Shown piece by piece: positions 1 to 7,262 of a stretch of 42,415 nt of DNA. Under the pieces are notes generated by a model. That model was not told the origin of the DNA. It saw nothing but the letters and a program-made list of their open reading frames with translations, and did no database searches. Numbering within the stretch: the stretch's first letter is position 1; each line of letters opens with the position of its first letter. The stretch covers positions 24,332 to 66,746 of the forward strand of contig JAMCZN010000041.1 of the NCBI GenBank assembly GCA_023485505.1. The letters run 5' to 3'. The stretch comes from Candidatus Martarchaeota archaeon. Its GTDB lineage: Archaea; Micrarchaeota; Micrarchaeia; Micrarchaeales; Micrarchaeaceae. The position numbers were made by a program, and so were the translations under genes.

Positions 1-158
1 AGCTTTTCCTTGAAATGGACATAAACATGAAGAACCTTGACAAGATGGTGGAAAAGACCGCAGCCGCGCTAAAGGAGCTGGAAAAGCAGGCTGCTGGATT
101 CGATGTCGCTCCGGGTTCCGAGATAGACCTGAGCGGAAGGCCTTCGTACATAAGATAA
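1..158 (+). CDS. C-terminal end of an unrecognised protein (5' truncated)
   Basis: An open frame enters from the left edge and stops with TAA at 156-158, giving the last 51 residues of a gene. The visible part is mostly a charged helix (NLDKMVEKTAAALKELEKQ) followed by a short tail ending in PSYIR. A charged helix with such a tail recalls the end of archaeal PAC2-type proteasome assembly chaperones, but the fragment is too short to name it. The next gene lies on the opposite strand 16 bases away, so the two converge. Confidence 0.6.
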   Translation, partial: LFLEMDINMKNLDKMVEKTAAALKELEKQAAGFDVAPGSEIDLSGRPSYIR

Positions 159-174
159 AGGAAAAGGACAATTC

Positions 175-624
175 CTATCTATCCACTTTCAGTCCCATCA
201 AATAATGCTTGTTATGCCTGAACATGGACAACGTCTTGAAGCCAAACTTTTCCGAGTAAAATCCGGGCTTGTCTGTTGTAAGCAATATCATAGAAGCCGT
301 CTTGTCTAATCCGCGTTTCTTCTTGATGTCGCTTATTATCTTTTGCATTATCTTTGTGCCAACGCCCCTTCCCTGCCATTTCGGTTCTACGTTGATCCAA
401 AATACGTTATATATGTGGTAATCCATCCAGCTTTGCGTATATCCTCCGAGGCCTATTATTTTTCCAGATTCCTCTGCAACTATGTACCTTGGCGGGTCCA
501 CATGGTTGCGCCATTCTGCTCGCATCTCCTTCGCGGCATTGAGCTGGTATCTTCTCGAGTAGTTTTCAAGCACTATCTTCGACGTGCTTCTTATGTCGCT
601 CTTTTTCAATGGCCTGATTTTCAT
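175..624 (-). CDS. GNAT-family N-acetyltransferase
   Basis: A 149-residue protein of typical single-domain GNAT length, expected to move an acetyl group from acetyl-CoA to an amine; the substrate cannot be told. The acetyl-CoA pyrophosphate-binding motif A is clear at residues 84-89 (QGRGVG), after the beta4 strand (VFWINVEPKW). The N-terminal IRPLKKSDI and the later FYSEKFGF are typical family segments. The ATG at 624 has no evident ribosome-binding site, but an AT-rich TATA-like stretch (about 648-660) lies at a distance that fits a short or absent leader. It stands alone, convergent with the gene at the left edge and divergent from the gene starting at 704. Confidence 0.85.
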   Translation of the reverse strand: MKIRPLKKSDIRSTSKIVLENYSRRYQLNAAKEMRAEWRNHVDPPRYIVAEESGKIIGLGGYTQSWMDYHIYNVFWINVEPKWQGRGVGTKIMQKIISDIKKKRGLDKTASMILLTTDKPGFYSEKFGFKTLSMFRHNKHYLMGLKVDR

Positions 625-703
625 GCTAGTGATTGTCTGGTAATAATTAAAGTATATAGCTAGGTTTATATATCAGTTCGGAAATCAACATTAATGTGAT
701 GTG

Positions 704-1180
704 ATGAAGGGCGGCGCGCAAAAACCTATCATGTTTGCCTCTCAAAATCCAAAGTCAGCGGAGCTTCTAAGGATGGCTGAATTGCTGGACAAGGAATCGA
801 GAAGAGTCGGATTGGAAAGCGCTGTCCAGACGACATTGCTTCCTCCGACAGAAGAGGCAAGAGTGCAATCAATGCTGGAGAGGTATAGATGTCTGGCAAG
901 GACAAAGGGCAGCAAATCAAGACAGACTTCCGAAGAGGAGGAACTTGACAGATGGTCCTTTAACGGATTTGGCCTTACTGTGAACCTCGCCGTGGTAAAT
1001 TTCAGGGCTTCTGTAGATTCTGATGCGAGCGGGGAAGAAAACGAGTCTCCTGTAGAAAGCATACACATAAAATATTATTCTGGTGGAGACAAAGTCGTTG
1101 AGTTCTTCGCGGAAAGGGGACCAGGGATGTACTGGGACTCGTCCTGGATCAACACACAATCAGCAGTGGCTCAGAGCTAA
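704..1180 (+). CDS. Hypothetical protein, soluble, 158 aa
   Basis: I do not recognise this protein. The ATG at 704 is chosen over the GTG at 701 because a TATA box (tttatatat, about 665-673) places transcription start just upstream and ATG is the commoner start here; GTG at 701 would add one residue. The first half is charged and helical, with many Glu, Arg and Lys around residues 50-90. The second half looks like beta strands (LTVNLAVVNFRASV, SIHIKYYSGGDKVVEFF). There is no signal peptide or membrane segment. A palindrome and T-run follow the stop directly, so it appears to be monocistronic. Confidence 0.6.
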   Translation: MKGGAQKPIMFASQNPKSAELLRMAELLDKESRRVGLESAVQTTLLPPTEEARVQSMLERYRCLARTKGSKSRQTSEEEELDRWSFNGFGLTVNLAVVNFRASVDSDASGEENESPVESIHIKYYSGGDKVVEFFAERGPGMYWDSSWINTQSAVAQS

Positions 1181-1201
1181 ATAATTTAGTTTCTCTTTTT
1201 T
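1177..1201 (+). terminator. Palindrome plus T-run after the 704-1180 gene
   Basis: The 13-base palindrome CTAAATAATTTAG (1177-1189) overlaps the stop codon and is followed by a pyrimidine, mostly T, tract to 1201. Archaeal termination mainly needs the T-rich tract; the palindrome may be incidental. Confidence 0.45.
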
Positions 1202-1216
1202 CAAGGTTCTATATCT

Positions 1217-1299
1217 GCGCCAATAATCTAGTGGTCAGGATTCGAGCTTCCCAAACAAGGAAAAAGCTCGCAACCCGGGTTCAAATCCCGGTTGGCGCA
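1217..1299 (+). tRNA. tRNA-Gly(CCC) with an 11-base intron
   Basis: The full cloverleaf can be drawn. Acceptor GCGCCAA (1217-1223) pairs with TTGGCGC (1292-1298), with A73 at 1299. The D stem is ATCT/GGAT. The anticodon stem is CGAGC (1243-1247) with GCTCG (1266-1270). The T stem is CCGGG/CCCGG around TTCAAAT. The anticodon is CCC at 1250-1252, so the tRNA is Gly. The region between the anticodon stem strands is 18 bases instead of 7, implying an 11-base intron at the canonical 37/38 position. CCA is not encoded. Confidence 0.93.
1254..1264 (+). other. tRNA-Gly intron (relaxed bulge-helix-bulge)
   Basis: TTCC (1248-1251) pairs with GGAA (1259-1262) to form the central four-base helix. It is flanked by the three-base bulges CAA (1252-1254) and AAA (1263-1265). 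Cutting each bulge between its second and third base removes 1254-1264 and restores a seven-base loop. The inner helix is absent; only a four-base loop (1255-1258) closes it, so the motif is a relaxed form. Confidence 0.85.
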
Positions 1300-1307
1300 T
1301 TTCTTTT

Positions 1308-2129
1308 TCAGGCAGGCATTCCGGAGTAGTGGAATGCAACCACTATGGATTCTGTGACCTTGTTCACCCCCACATAATACTGCGGCGCGGTTGCCGTTGT
1401 GGCGAGGCTTGCCGCGGAAAACGTCCCATAATTGTAGTAATACGGATAGTAGCTGCTGCCTCCAACAGTTATGTTGCCTATGTAAATCTGGGTGTTGTTT
1501 CCGACCAATGCCTTTGCTTCGCTCGTTGCGTTTTGTATTGCATTTTGCAGAGCCTGCTGCCTTAGCGCGCTTATCTGCGCATCCGAAAGGGTGGCGCTGA
1601 CTGCGCCGACGCTAATGCTATTCATCTCGGACAGGTTCTGGAGCAGCATGCCTATGCTTTGCGTTTGTGGCAGCGTCACTTTAAGGTCCTCGCTAGCCAC
1701 GTAATATGGCCTGCTCTCCCGCGCCTCGCTTGAGCATATCGAAGAGTTGCCTATCTGCAACATGCACTTAAGGTACTTTGTGTTGTTCACTGCTGTGGCG
1801 TAGTTTGTGCTGAGGCTGTAGGACTGAGTGCTGATCTTGCTAAGGTTGCCATTGAGATAACGGTAAAGCGTCTGGTTCAGTGTATTGAGCGCAGATGATA
1901 TGTTGGCTGTCGCCATTCCTGCCGTTGTGCCATTTGCGTTCACTTGAAGGGAGACGTCAATCTGTGTTGGCACTGCGCTCGCTGTGCCCGTCGCCGTAAC
2001 AGGTATGGAATATCCTGAACCGAATAAGAACCTATCCTGGCTCACGAACAGCGCAGCCACGCTCAAAATCGCTATTATCCCCAAAATGACAATAGCCGCA
2101 TAAAACGGTCGCGTATTGTTCGCAGCCAT
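1308..2129 (-). CDS. SIMPL-domain (DUF541) membrane-anchored surface protein
   Basis: A 273-residue protein with one N-terminal membrane segment (about residues 8-28) and a SIMPL/DUF541 domain outside. The hallmarks are TGTASAVPTQIDVSLQV after the anchor, then a long helix with LNTLNQTLYRYL, and the C-terminal LRQQALQNAIQNATSEAKALVGN helix followed by strands. The biochemical role of the family is not established; bacterial members are periplasmic. The start is ATG 2129, not the TTG at 2150: GTGAT lies three bases before it, and a TATA-like aatttaaat (about 2157-2166) puts transcription start only a few bases upstream. Several NxT/NxS sequons suggest glycosylation. Confidence 0.85.
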   Translation of the reverse strand: MAANNTRPFYAAIVILGIIAILSVAALFVSQDRFLFGSGYSIPVTATGTASAVPTQIDVSLQVNANGTTAGMATANISSALNTLNQTLYRYLNGNLSKISTQSYSLSTNYATAVNNTKYLKCMLQIGNSSICSSEARESRPYYVASEDLKVTLPQTQSIGMLLQNLSEMNSISVGAVSATLSDAQISALRQQALQNAIQNATSEAKALVGNNTQIYIGNITVGGSSYYPYYYNYGTFSAASLATTATAPQYYVGVNKVTESIVVAFHYSGMPA

Positions 2130-2219
2130 CCAATCACAAGTAACCTTCAAAGTAAGGATTTAAATTGCTTTCATAGCCTTTGCGATGCAGGCAGCGGTAC
2201 AGAATTCGCCAATGTCCTA

Positions 2220-3539
2220 CTATAACTGCCTTAGCGCGTCTATTGGCTCCAGTTTTGAGGCTCTCCATGCTGGATACAGGCCTGCGGCTACGCTTACAAA
2301 AATGGCTACAAACAACGCATCTGCTACCATGAACGGATCAAAGACGGGAGTATAGCTTACTGAAGAGGACGATTGGGCGGACGAACCTCCCGGCCCTCCG
2401 GCAAACACTGCTCCTCCCCTGCCCGCCCCCGCGCCAGTGGGTGGCGATTGTTGGAAACTGCTGGATGCAGCTGTGCTGTTAGATGAGGCGTTCCTGGCAC
2501 CAAGCGTGGATATCAGGGTAGATATGCCATAAGAGGCGCCAACGCCTGCGAATATGCCTATTATGCCTCCTATCAATCCTATGATTAGCGCCTGGAACAA
2601 GAATATCATCAGCACATCCCTGTTCCTGAAGCCAATCGACTTAAAGATGCCTATCTCGTGCGTCCTCTCATATACCGATATGAGCATGATGTTCATTATG
2701 CCTATGGCGGCCACCACCAGGGATATCCCTGCGATTACTCCGAGCAGTAACCCTATCGAGCCTATTATGGATGCCACCGTCTGCGTGAGTTGCTGGGTGC
2801 TTAGGACTCTGGCCTTATTGCCATAGATATCTCCTATCATTGTCGTAACAGATGCGACACTGGATACGCTGTTCGCTTTCACGACTATTTCGCTATACGA
2901 TGGGTGCTGCAATATTGCCTGTGCGGCGCTAAGCGACATGTAAACAGCGCTATCCACCGGTATGAATACGGAAGTTCCGTACGAATTGAATATCCCGTCA
3001 ACTGGGACCGTGTAACTCTCACTGTTTTTCCCATTCACCTTTATGGTTATCGGCTGCCCAACAAACACATACTGCGCGCTTGAAGATGTATAAGGGAATG
3101 CAACCGTGTGCCCCACTACTGAAGCCGGGTTAATGGTATCCTCATAAAGCGATCCCTGGTAAATCGACACGTTTCCAACGAGCTGCACTATGTCCTGTGG
3201 CGGCACTCCCACCAGTGTTGCAGATACGTTCTGTCCGTTCGAATAGATATTTACGTCTCCGGTGACCAGCGGAGTCACCACGCTTACGTTTGGAAGCGAC
3301 GTTAACAGTGCGGTATCTGCCGAGGTGAAACCCGCCTGGCCTGTAGGCATGACTATTATCGATGTTGGTCCCAGGGCGCTGAGCTCTTTCGATATGCTTG
3401 CGCTAAGCCCTGCTGTTTGAGAGACAAGGCCTATTATCGCGGCTACGCCAATGACTACCATCACCACCGTGAGCGCGGTCCTGATCCGTTTTTCGCTCAG
3501 GTCCCTAAAGCTAAGCCAAAATATGTCTTGTATCTTCAT
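2220..3539 (-). CDS. MacB/FtsX-type ABC transporter permease
   Basis: A 439-residue membrane subunit of a MacB/LolC-like exporter. The layout is TM1 (about 20-45) after the cytosolic FRDLSEKRIRTALTVV stretch, an extracytoplasmic MacB-type core domain (about 46-255), then three FtsX-fold membrane helices, the last ending in GLYPAWRASKLEPIDALRQL. The family couples ATP hydrolysis in the cytosol to mechanical movement of the outer domain; the cargo is unknown. The loop before the last helix carries a Ser/Gly/Pro-rich insert of about 55 residues (around 345-400). Its ATG overlaps the stop of the upstream CARDB gene by four bases (ATGA), so the two are probably translationally coupled. Confidence 0.92.
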   Translation of the reverse strand: MKIQDIFWLSFRDLSEKRIRTALTVVMVVIGVAAIIGLVSQTAGLSASISKELSALGPTSIIVMPTGQAGFTSADTALLTSLPNVSVVTPLVTGDVNIYSNGQNVSATLVGVPPQDIVQLVGNVSIYQGSLYEDTINPASVVGHTVAFPYTSSSAQYVFVGQPITIKVNGKNSESYTVPVDGIFNSYGTSVFIPVDSAVYMSLSAAQAILQHPSYSEIVVKANSVSSVASVTTMIGDIYGNKARVLSTQQLTQTVASIIGSIGLLLGVIAGISLVVAAIGIMNIMLISVYERTHEIGIFKSIGFRNRDVLMIFLFQALIIGLIGGIIGIFAGVGASYGISTLISTLGARNASSNSTAASSSFQQSPPTGAGAGRGGAVFAGGPGGSSAQSSSSVSYTPVFDPFMVADALFVAIFVSVAAGLYPAWRASKLEPIDALRQL

Positions 3540-4831
3540 TTTGAATGACGCCCTCGTTTCTCTTTATAGTACAGATACGCAAAGACTACCACGACGACGA
3601 TTAGCACCAAAATCAAAAGGAAGAGGATTCCTCCTCCTCCGTAATACGTGCCGACTTTGGTGACTGGTCCTGCCGCTGCCCCTGCAAGTTTTCCCGCTGC
3701 GGCAACTGTTACAGGTACCGTTATTGTCTCGCTCAGATTATCCCTGAAGTTGTCAAGGTAATTTACTACTATCGGAACGTCATATTGCCCCGGTTTGGTG
3801 TCGTTCTGCACGACGAATGTCAACGTTACCGGCGACTGCCCTTCTGCCGAGAGGCTTCCGACAAACGTTGAGTTTGTCCCAAAAACGCTGAAATCCTTCG
3901 TCGGTTTTGAGTAAACCGATATCGATGATGCGCCGCTGTTTCCGGTGTCCGTAAGCACAAATGATATCGAGAATATGCCTCCTGCGCTTGTGGTTGTCGG
4001 AGACACCGTTACGCTGGATGCGGCAAGGTCTATGGTACCCTGTGCAAGGGCCTCCTTATATGATGCCGCCTGTTCGAATGTGCCATTGTCATAGAAATCC
4101 GCCGTTATGTTGAGCGGAAACGATAGCGACGCGTTTTTGGGCACGTATACAAGGTCGTTGATTACGGCGCTTGCTCCCGGAGCAAGGGACTGGAGCTGCA
4201 TCGGGGTTGTCGTTATCTGTGCCATGTCCGAGGTTGGGGCGGACGCCGTGACCGTGATTGTATTCAATGTTGACGCTCCCGTATTGTGCAGTATTATGCT
4301 AAGGTTTTCTATGTCCCCAGACGCTAGTATTTTTGGGCTCATGTTCAATACGAGCGGCAATTGGCATGAATCTGCGCTGAAGCTCAGGTTCCTTGCCTCG
4401 CTGTCCTCATAGAAAGTGTCAAAGTAATATTTCAAACCAACATCAAGGGTTGCCGTTGTGGATGTGTTCTGCGGCACAAACCACTGCAGGTTTCTGGTAA
4501 CGTTCTGGCTTGGCCCTATCTGTCCTATCGTAATCGTGTAGTTTGACGTGTAATATTCGTTCTTTGTGTTCAATGCCGTAAGCACTATGTTCACCATGGC
4601 TGGCCCAAGCGCATTTGGCGAGCCCGGATTTATTATAGCAGGGTCTCCGTCGTTGTATATGGTCACCGGCACGTAGTTTTCCATGCCCTTGCATACGTTC
4701 GTAATGTTTGTGGTTATGTTGAAGTTCGGGGGTGGCGGTGCGCTTGATACGTTAACAACGCCCGCATTAGCCAACGACACTGCCATTAGCACCGACAAAA
4801 TCAATGTTATGATGGTTACTTTTGCTTTCGT
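3536..4831 (-). CDS. CARDB-like exporter-associated membrane protein, probable ACG start
   Basis: About 431 residues: signal peptide, an array of Ig-like CARDB/S-layer-type domains (COG1361-like), and a C-terminal membrane helix (GILFLLILVLIVVVVVFAYLY) with a basic cytosolic tail. Such proteins often sit between the ATPase and permease of archaeal MacB-like systems and may act as the external partner. No ATG, GTG or TTG lies near the expected start except a TTG at 4804, which would remove the lysines of the signal peptide. ACG 4831-4829 is in frame, lies exactly three bases after GAGGTGAT, and yields MKAKVTIITLILSVLMAVSLANA, a normal signal peptide. The gene then overlaps the ATPase gene by 16 bases. 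Many NxS/NxT sites are present. Confidence 0.8.
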   Translation of the reverse strand, partial: TKAKVTIITLILSVLMAVSLANAGVVNVSSAPPPPNFNITTNITNVCKGMENYVPVTIYNDGDPAIINPGSPNALGPAMVNIVLTALNTKNEYYTSNYTITIGQIGPSQNVTRNLQWFVPQNTSTTATLDVGLKYYFDTFYEDSEARNLSFSADSCQLPLVLNMSPKILASGDIENLSIILHNTGASTLNTITVTASAPTSDMAQITTTPMQLQSLAPGASAVINDLVYVPKNASLSFPLNITADFYDNGTFEQAASYKEALAQGTIDLAASSVTVSPTTTSAGGIFSISFVLTDTGNSGASSISVYSKPTKDFSVFGTNSTFVGSLSAEGQSPVTLTFVVQNDTKPGQYDVPIVVNYLDNFRDNLSETITVPVTVAAAGKLAGAAAGPVTKVGTYYGGGGILFLLILVLIVVVVVFAYLYYKEKRGRHSK

Positions 4832-5520
4832 TTAATCACCTCTATTTTTTCGACTTTACCGTCTCTAATATGAATCACCCTGTCACATTCTTTCGTTATA
4901 TCCTGGTTATGGGTTACCATTACTATTGTAACTTCCTTCTCCTTGCTTATGGTCTTCAATAATTTAACTACATACTCTCCTGATTTGGTATCAAGGTTGC
5001 CTGTCGGCTCATCGGCAAGGATAAGCGTCGGGTCATTAATCAACGCCCTCGCTATGGCAACCCTCTGTTGTTCCCCTCCGCTAAGCTGGTTTGGCCTGAG
5101 CTTTAATCTTTCAGAAAGCCCCAGGTTCGAAAGAAGGCTGTCCGCCTTTCTCCTACGTTCGCCCTCACTCATCGTATTTACCAGGAGCGGCAGTTCCACA
5201 TTCTGTTCGGCATCAAGCCCATTGACCAGGTTGAATGCCTGGAATACGAAGCCCAGTTTTTTATTTCTGAACTCTGCAAGTTTGTTCCCGCTCATTTGCG
5301 AGACGTCTACATCATCTATATACACATGACCGGCAGTAGGCTTGTCTATCGTCCCAAGTATGTTCATTAGTGTTGACTTTCCGCTTCCGGATGGCCCTAC
5401 TATTGCCACAAATTCCCCCGTTTCAAGATCGAATGAAACGTGTTCCAAAGCCCTGACCTCTATGTTGCCGCTCTTGTAGGTTTTGCTTACGTTATTGACT
5501 CTGACAGCTCGATTTGTCAT
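4816..5520 (-). CDS. ABC transporter ATP-binding protein (MacB/LolD type)
   Basis: A 234-residue ATPase powering the exporter encoded by the two following genes. It has Walker A GPSGSGKST (residues 42-50), the Q-loop in FVFQAFNLV (about 91-99), signature LSGGEQQR (146-153) and Walker B ILADEPTGNLD (168-178). An H-loop histidine lies in MVTHNQ. The EPTGNLD form and the length are typical of the MacB/LolD group. It starts with ATG at 5520 and heads a three-gene operon; its promoter TATA (acttatatag, about 5543-5552) faces that of the divergent HTH gene. Confidence 0.95.
   Translation of the reverse strand: MTNRAVRVNNVSKTYKSGNIEVRALEHVSFDLETGEFVAIVGPSGSGKSTLMNILGTIDKPTAGHVYIDDVDVSQMSGNKLAEFRNKKLGFVFQAFNLVNGLDAEQNVELPLLVNTMSEGERRRKADSLLSNLGLSERLKLRPNQLSGGEQQRVAIARALINDPTLILADEPTGNLDTKSGEYVVKLLKTISKEKEVTIVMVTHNQDITKECDRVIHIRDGKVEKIEVIKRKQK
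4835..4842 (-). promoter_or_regulatory. Strong ribosome-binding site ahead of the ACG start
   Basis: GAGGTGAT, an eight-base complement to the archaeal 16S 3' end, lies inside the last codons of the ATPase gene. Three bases (TAA) separate it from ACG at 4831. This is the spacing seen at ordinary starts in the window. Confidence 0.7.
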
Positions 5521-5562
5521 GCACCTATTTGGTTGGTTAAATACTTATATAGCTTTCTTTAC

Positions 5563-5592
5563 ATTTCGCTTTTTAGGAACAAAAAACGAAAT
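5563..5592. promoter_or_regulatory. Inverted repeat between the divergent exporter and regulator promoters
   Basis: ATTTCG (5563-5568) and CGAAAT (5587-5592) form the outer arms. After one C/A mismatch come TTTTT (5570-5574) and AAAAA (5581-5585), leaving AGGAAC as centre. It lies between the leftward TATA (about 5543-5552) and the rightward TATA (atatataa, about 5603-5610). That is the expected place for an operator controlling both transcripts; operator function is inference. Confidence 0.45.
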
Positions 5593-5638
5593 ACTACAAA
5601 AGATATATAATAATAGAAATGAAATGTGTGCTGATACG

Positions 5639-7219
5639 ATGGGAAAGCACGGAGATACAAAATCAGATATACTGCGGTTGATTGCCGGCGGAGACGAAAC
5701 CCTGAGCAGCATATGCAACAAACTAAATCTCGCTCCCTCTACTGTAAGCAAGCACCTGAAAGACCTGAAGGAAAGCGGTGCCATTTACACAAAAGAAAAC
5801 GATCACATAAAGAAATGGAAGTTTTATTCCCTGGATAAAAGGCACGTTAAAGAGCCGTATACGCCAGCTGTTCAAAGGAATCATGCGATAAGCGCAAATC
5901 CCGCAAGCAAGCGAACGATGATTACGGCGGTTACTGTTGTATTCGCAATAATTGCAATATACCTATATTATATTTCAACCTCTCAGGTCGCCGGTAGTGG
6001 TGTGGATGTTGCTGCATTAAGCAACACCACCCACATACCGATCAGCATTACTGATCCGCCGCAGGTGCCTTCAGGTACGCAATCATTGTACATAAATTAC
6101 TCATCTTTGCGCGTTCTGGTCAGTTACGAGAATACGTCGGAATGGATTAGCGTAAATTCAAGCGGAAGATTGAATCTTATGGGCTTGGTCAACAAGTCCC
6201 AAATGATAGGGATCGTAAATATGAAGCCAAATTCCACTATAAACAAAATAAAATTCAATGTGAGCTCCGCAAACATCACGATAAGCAATTCTACATATGG
6301 CGTATACCTTCCGCAAAAGACCATAACGACCACAATAAGCAATCTCACGGAGGTAAACGGCTCTTCCAATCTGCTTATCGATTTTTCGCCAACGATAGCC
6401 ACGATAATCACCCAGAACAGCACTATGTTTGTGCTTGTGCCTTCGCTTAAGGCTATGATTATACCTCACTTGGGCTTAACTAGCAAGTTTGGCCCAAACA
6501 ATAGCGGACAAGCTCCCCTTCCATTACCGAAGTTTGCAGAGGATGCGATTTACAACATGAATGCAAATGTCAGTACTGCAGCCAACCTCCATATTGATGG
6601 AAATAATATTGAATTTAATGCTATACTGGATAACCTTGGCAATGGCAACATAACCATATTTGGCTTGGGTATAGAAGACGGGAACTATCTGCCTATTGGC
6701 GGATTTACCATGCGCATGAATAACGGATATGGCGGCATTTACGAGCATCACTATCTGATCAGCATAAATATGGCAAATTCCAGCCAAGCCAATCAAATCC
6801 GATTCTATCGCCAAATAAATTCAAGTGTTATGATAGACGCACAGGAGATGTATGCAAGCGCAGACCAGAACAACGAATCAATAACCATAGATCTGCAAAA
6901 CCCCGTAAATACAATACGAATATACAATATTAGTTTAATTCAGAAAGAAGGCCCGAATCCTCCGTTCCTTGGTCCGTCTCCGCTTGGAATTCATTTTGTG
7001 GTGAATCAAAACGGTACGCTATCTATACTATCAAAATCCGCGATGCAGGCGTTTATAGCTGGAAACATCGGATATACATTAAAACCACGATCCTCGATAT
7101 CGCTAGGTTACAATGGCTCAATGGAGTATGATAACCAATCCCTTTTCAAAACAAACCACACGTATGGGGTAACGATACTAACTAACGAAGGCTTATTGCA
7201 GACGAACATTACAACTTAA
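5639..7219 (+). CDS. Membrane-anchored HTH regulator with DUF4382-like outer domain
   Basis: A 526-residue protein in three parts. Residues 8-75 are an ArsR/MarR-like winged helix (ILRLIAGGDETLSSICNKLN, then LAPSTVSKHLKDLKESGAIY as recognition helix). Residues 93-113 are one membrane helix. The rest is extracytoplasmic, beginning with a DUF4382-like region (ITDPPQVPSGTQSLYINYSS, NKIKFNVSSANITISNSTYG) and continuing with more beta-rich sequence. This is the layout of a one-component transmembrane regulator: sense outside, bind DNA inside. It is divergent from the MacB-like operon, which is the likely target. ATG 5639 is preferred from the TATA position; ATG 5624 is the alternative and adds five residues. 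The outer half has many NxS/NxT sequons. Confidence 0.8.
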   Translation: MGKHGDTKSDILRLIAGGDETLSSICNKLNLAPSTVSKHLKDLKESGAIYTKENDHIKKWKFYSLDKRHVKEPYTPAVQRNHAISANPASKRTMITAVTVVFAIIAIYLYYISTSQVAGSGVDVAALSNTTHIPISITDPPQVPSGTQSLYINYSSLRVLVSYENTSEWISVNSSGRLNLMGLVNKSQMIGIVNMKPNSTINKIKFNVSSANITISNSTYGVYLPQKTITTTISNLTEVNGSSNLLIDFSPTIATIITQNSTMFVLVPSLKAMIIPHLGLTSKFGPNNSGQAPLPLPKFAEDAIYNMNANVSTAANLHIDGNNIEFNAILDNLGNGNITIFGLGIEDGNYLPIGGFTMRMNNGYGGIYEHHYLISINMANSSQANQIRFYRQINSSVMIDAQEMYASADQNNESITIDLQNPVNTIRIYNISLIQKEGPNPPFLGPSPLGIHFVVNQNGTLSILSKSAMQAFIAGNIGYTLKPRSSISLGYNGSMEYDNQSLFKTNHTYGVTILTNEGLLQTNITT

Positions 7220-7246
7220 TGGAAAGACCCCTATTGAAGAAATAGT

Positions 7247-7262
7247 CTTATCAATTGATAAG
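7247..7262. terminator. 16-base palindrome between convergent genes
   Basis: CTTATCAATTGATAAG is a perfect palindrome occupying the short gap between the stop of the HTH-membrane gene (7219) and the stop of the leftward surface-protein gene (7263). A hairpin here could serve both transcripts. No long T-run accompanies it, so the terminator call is tentative. Confidence 0.35.
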
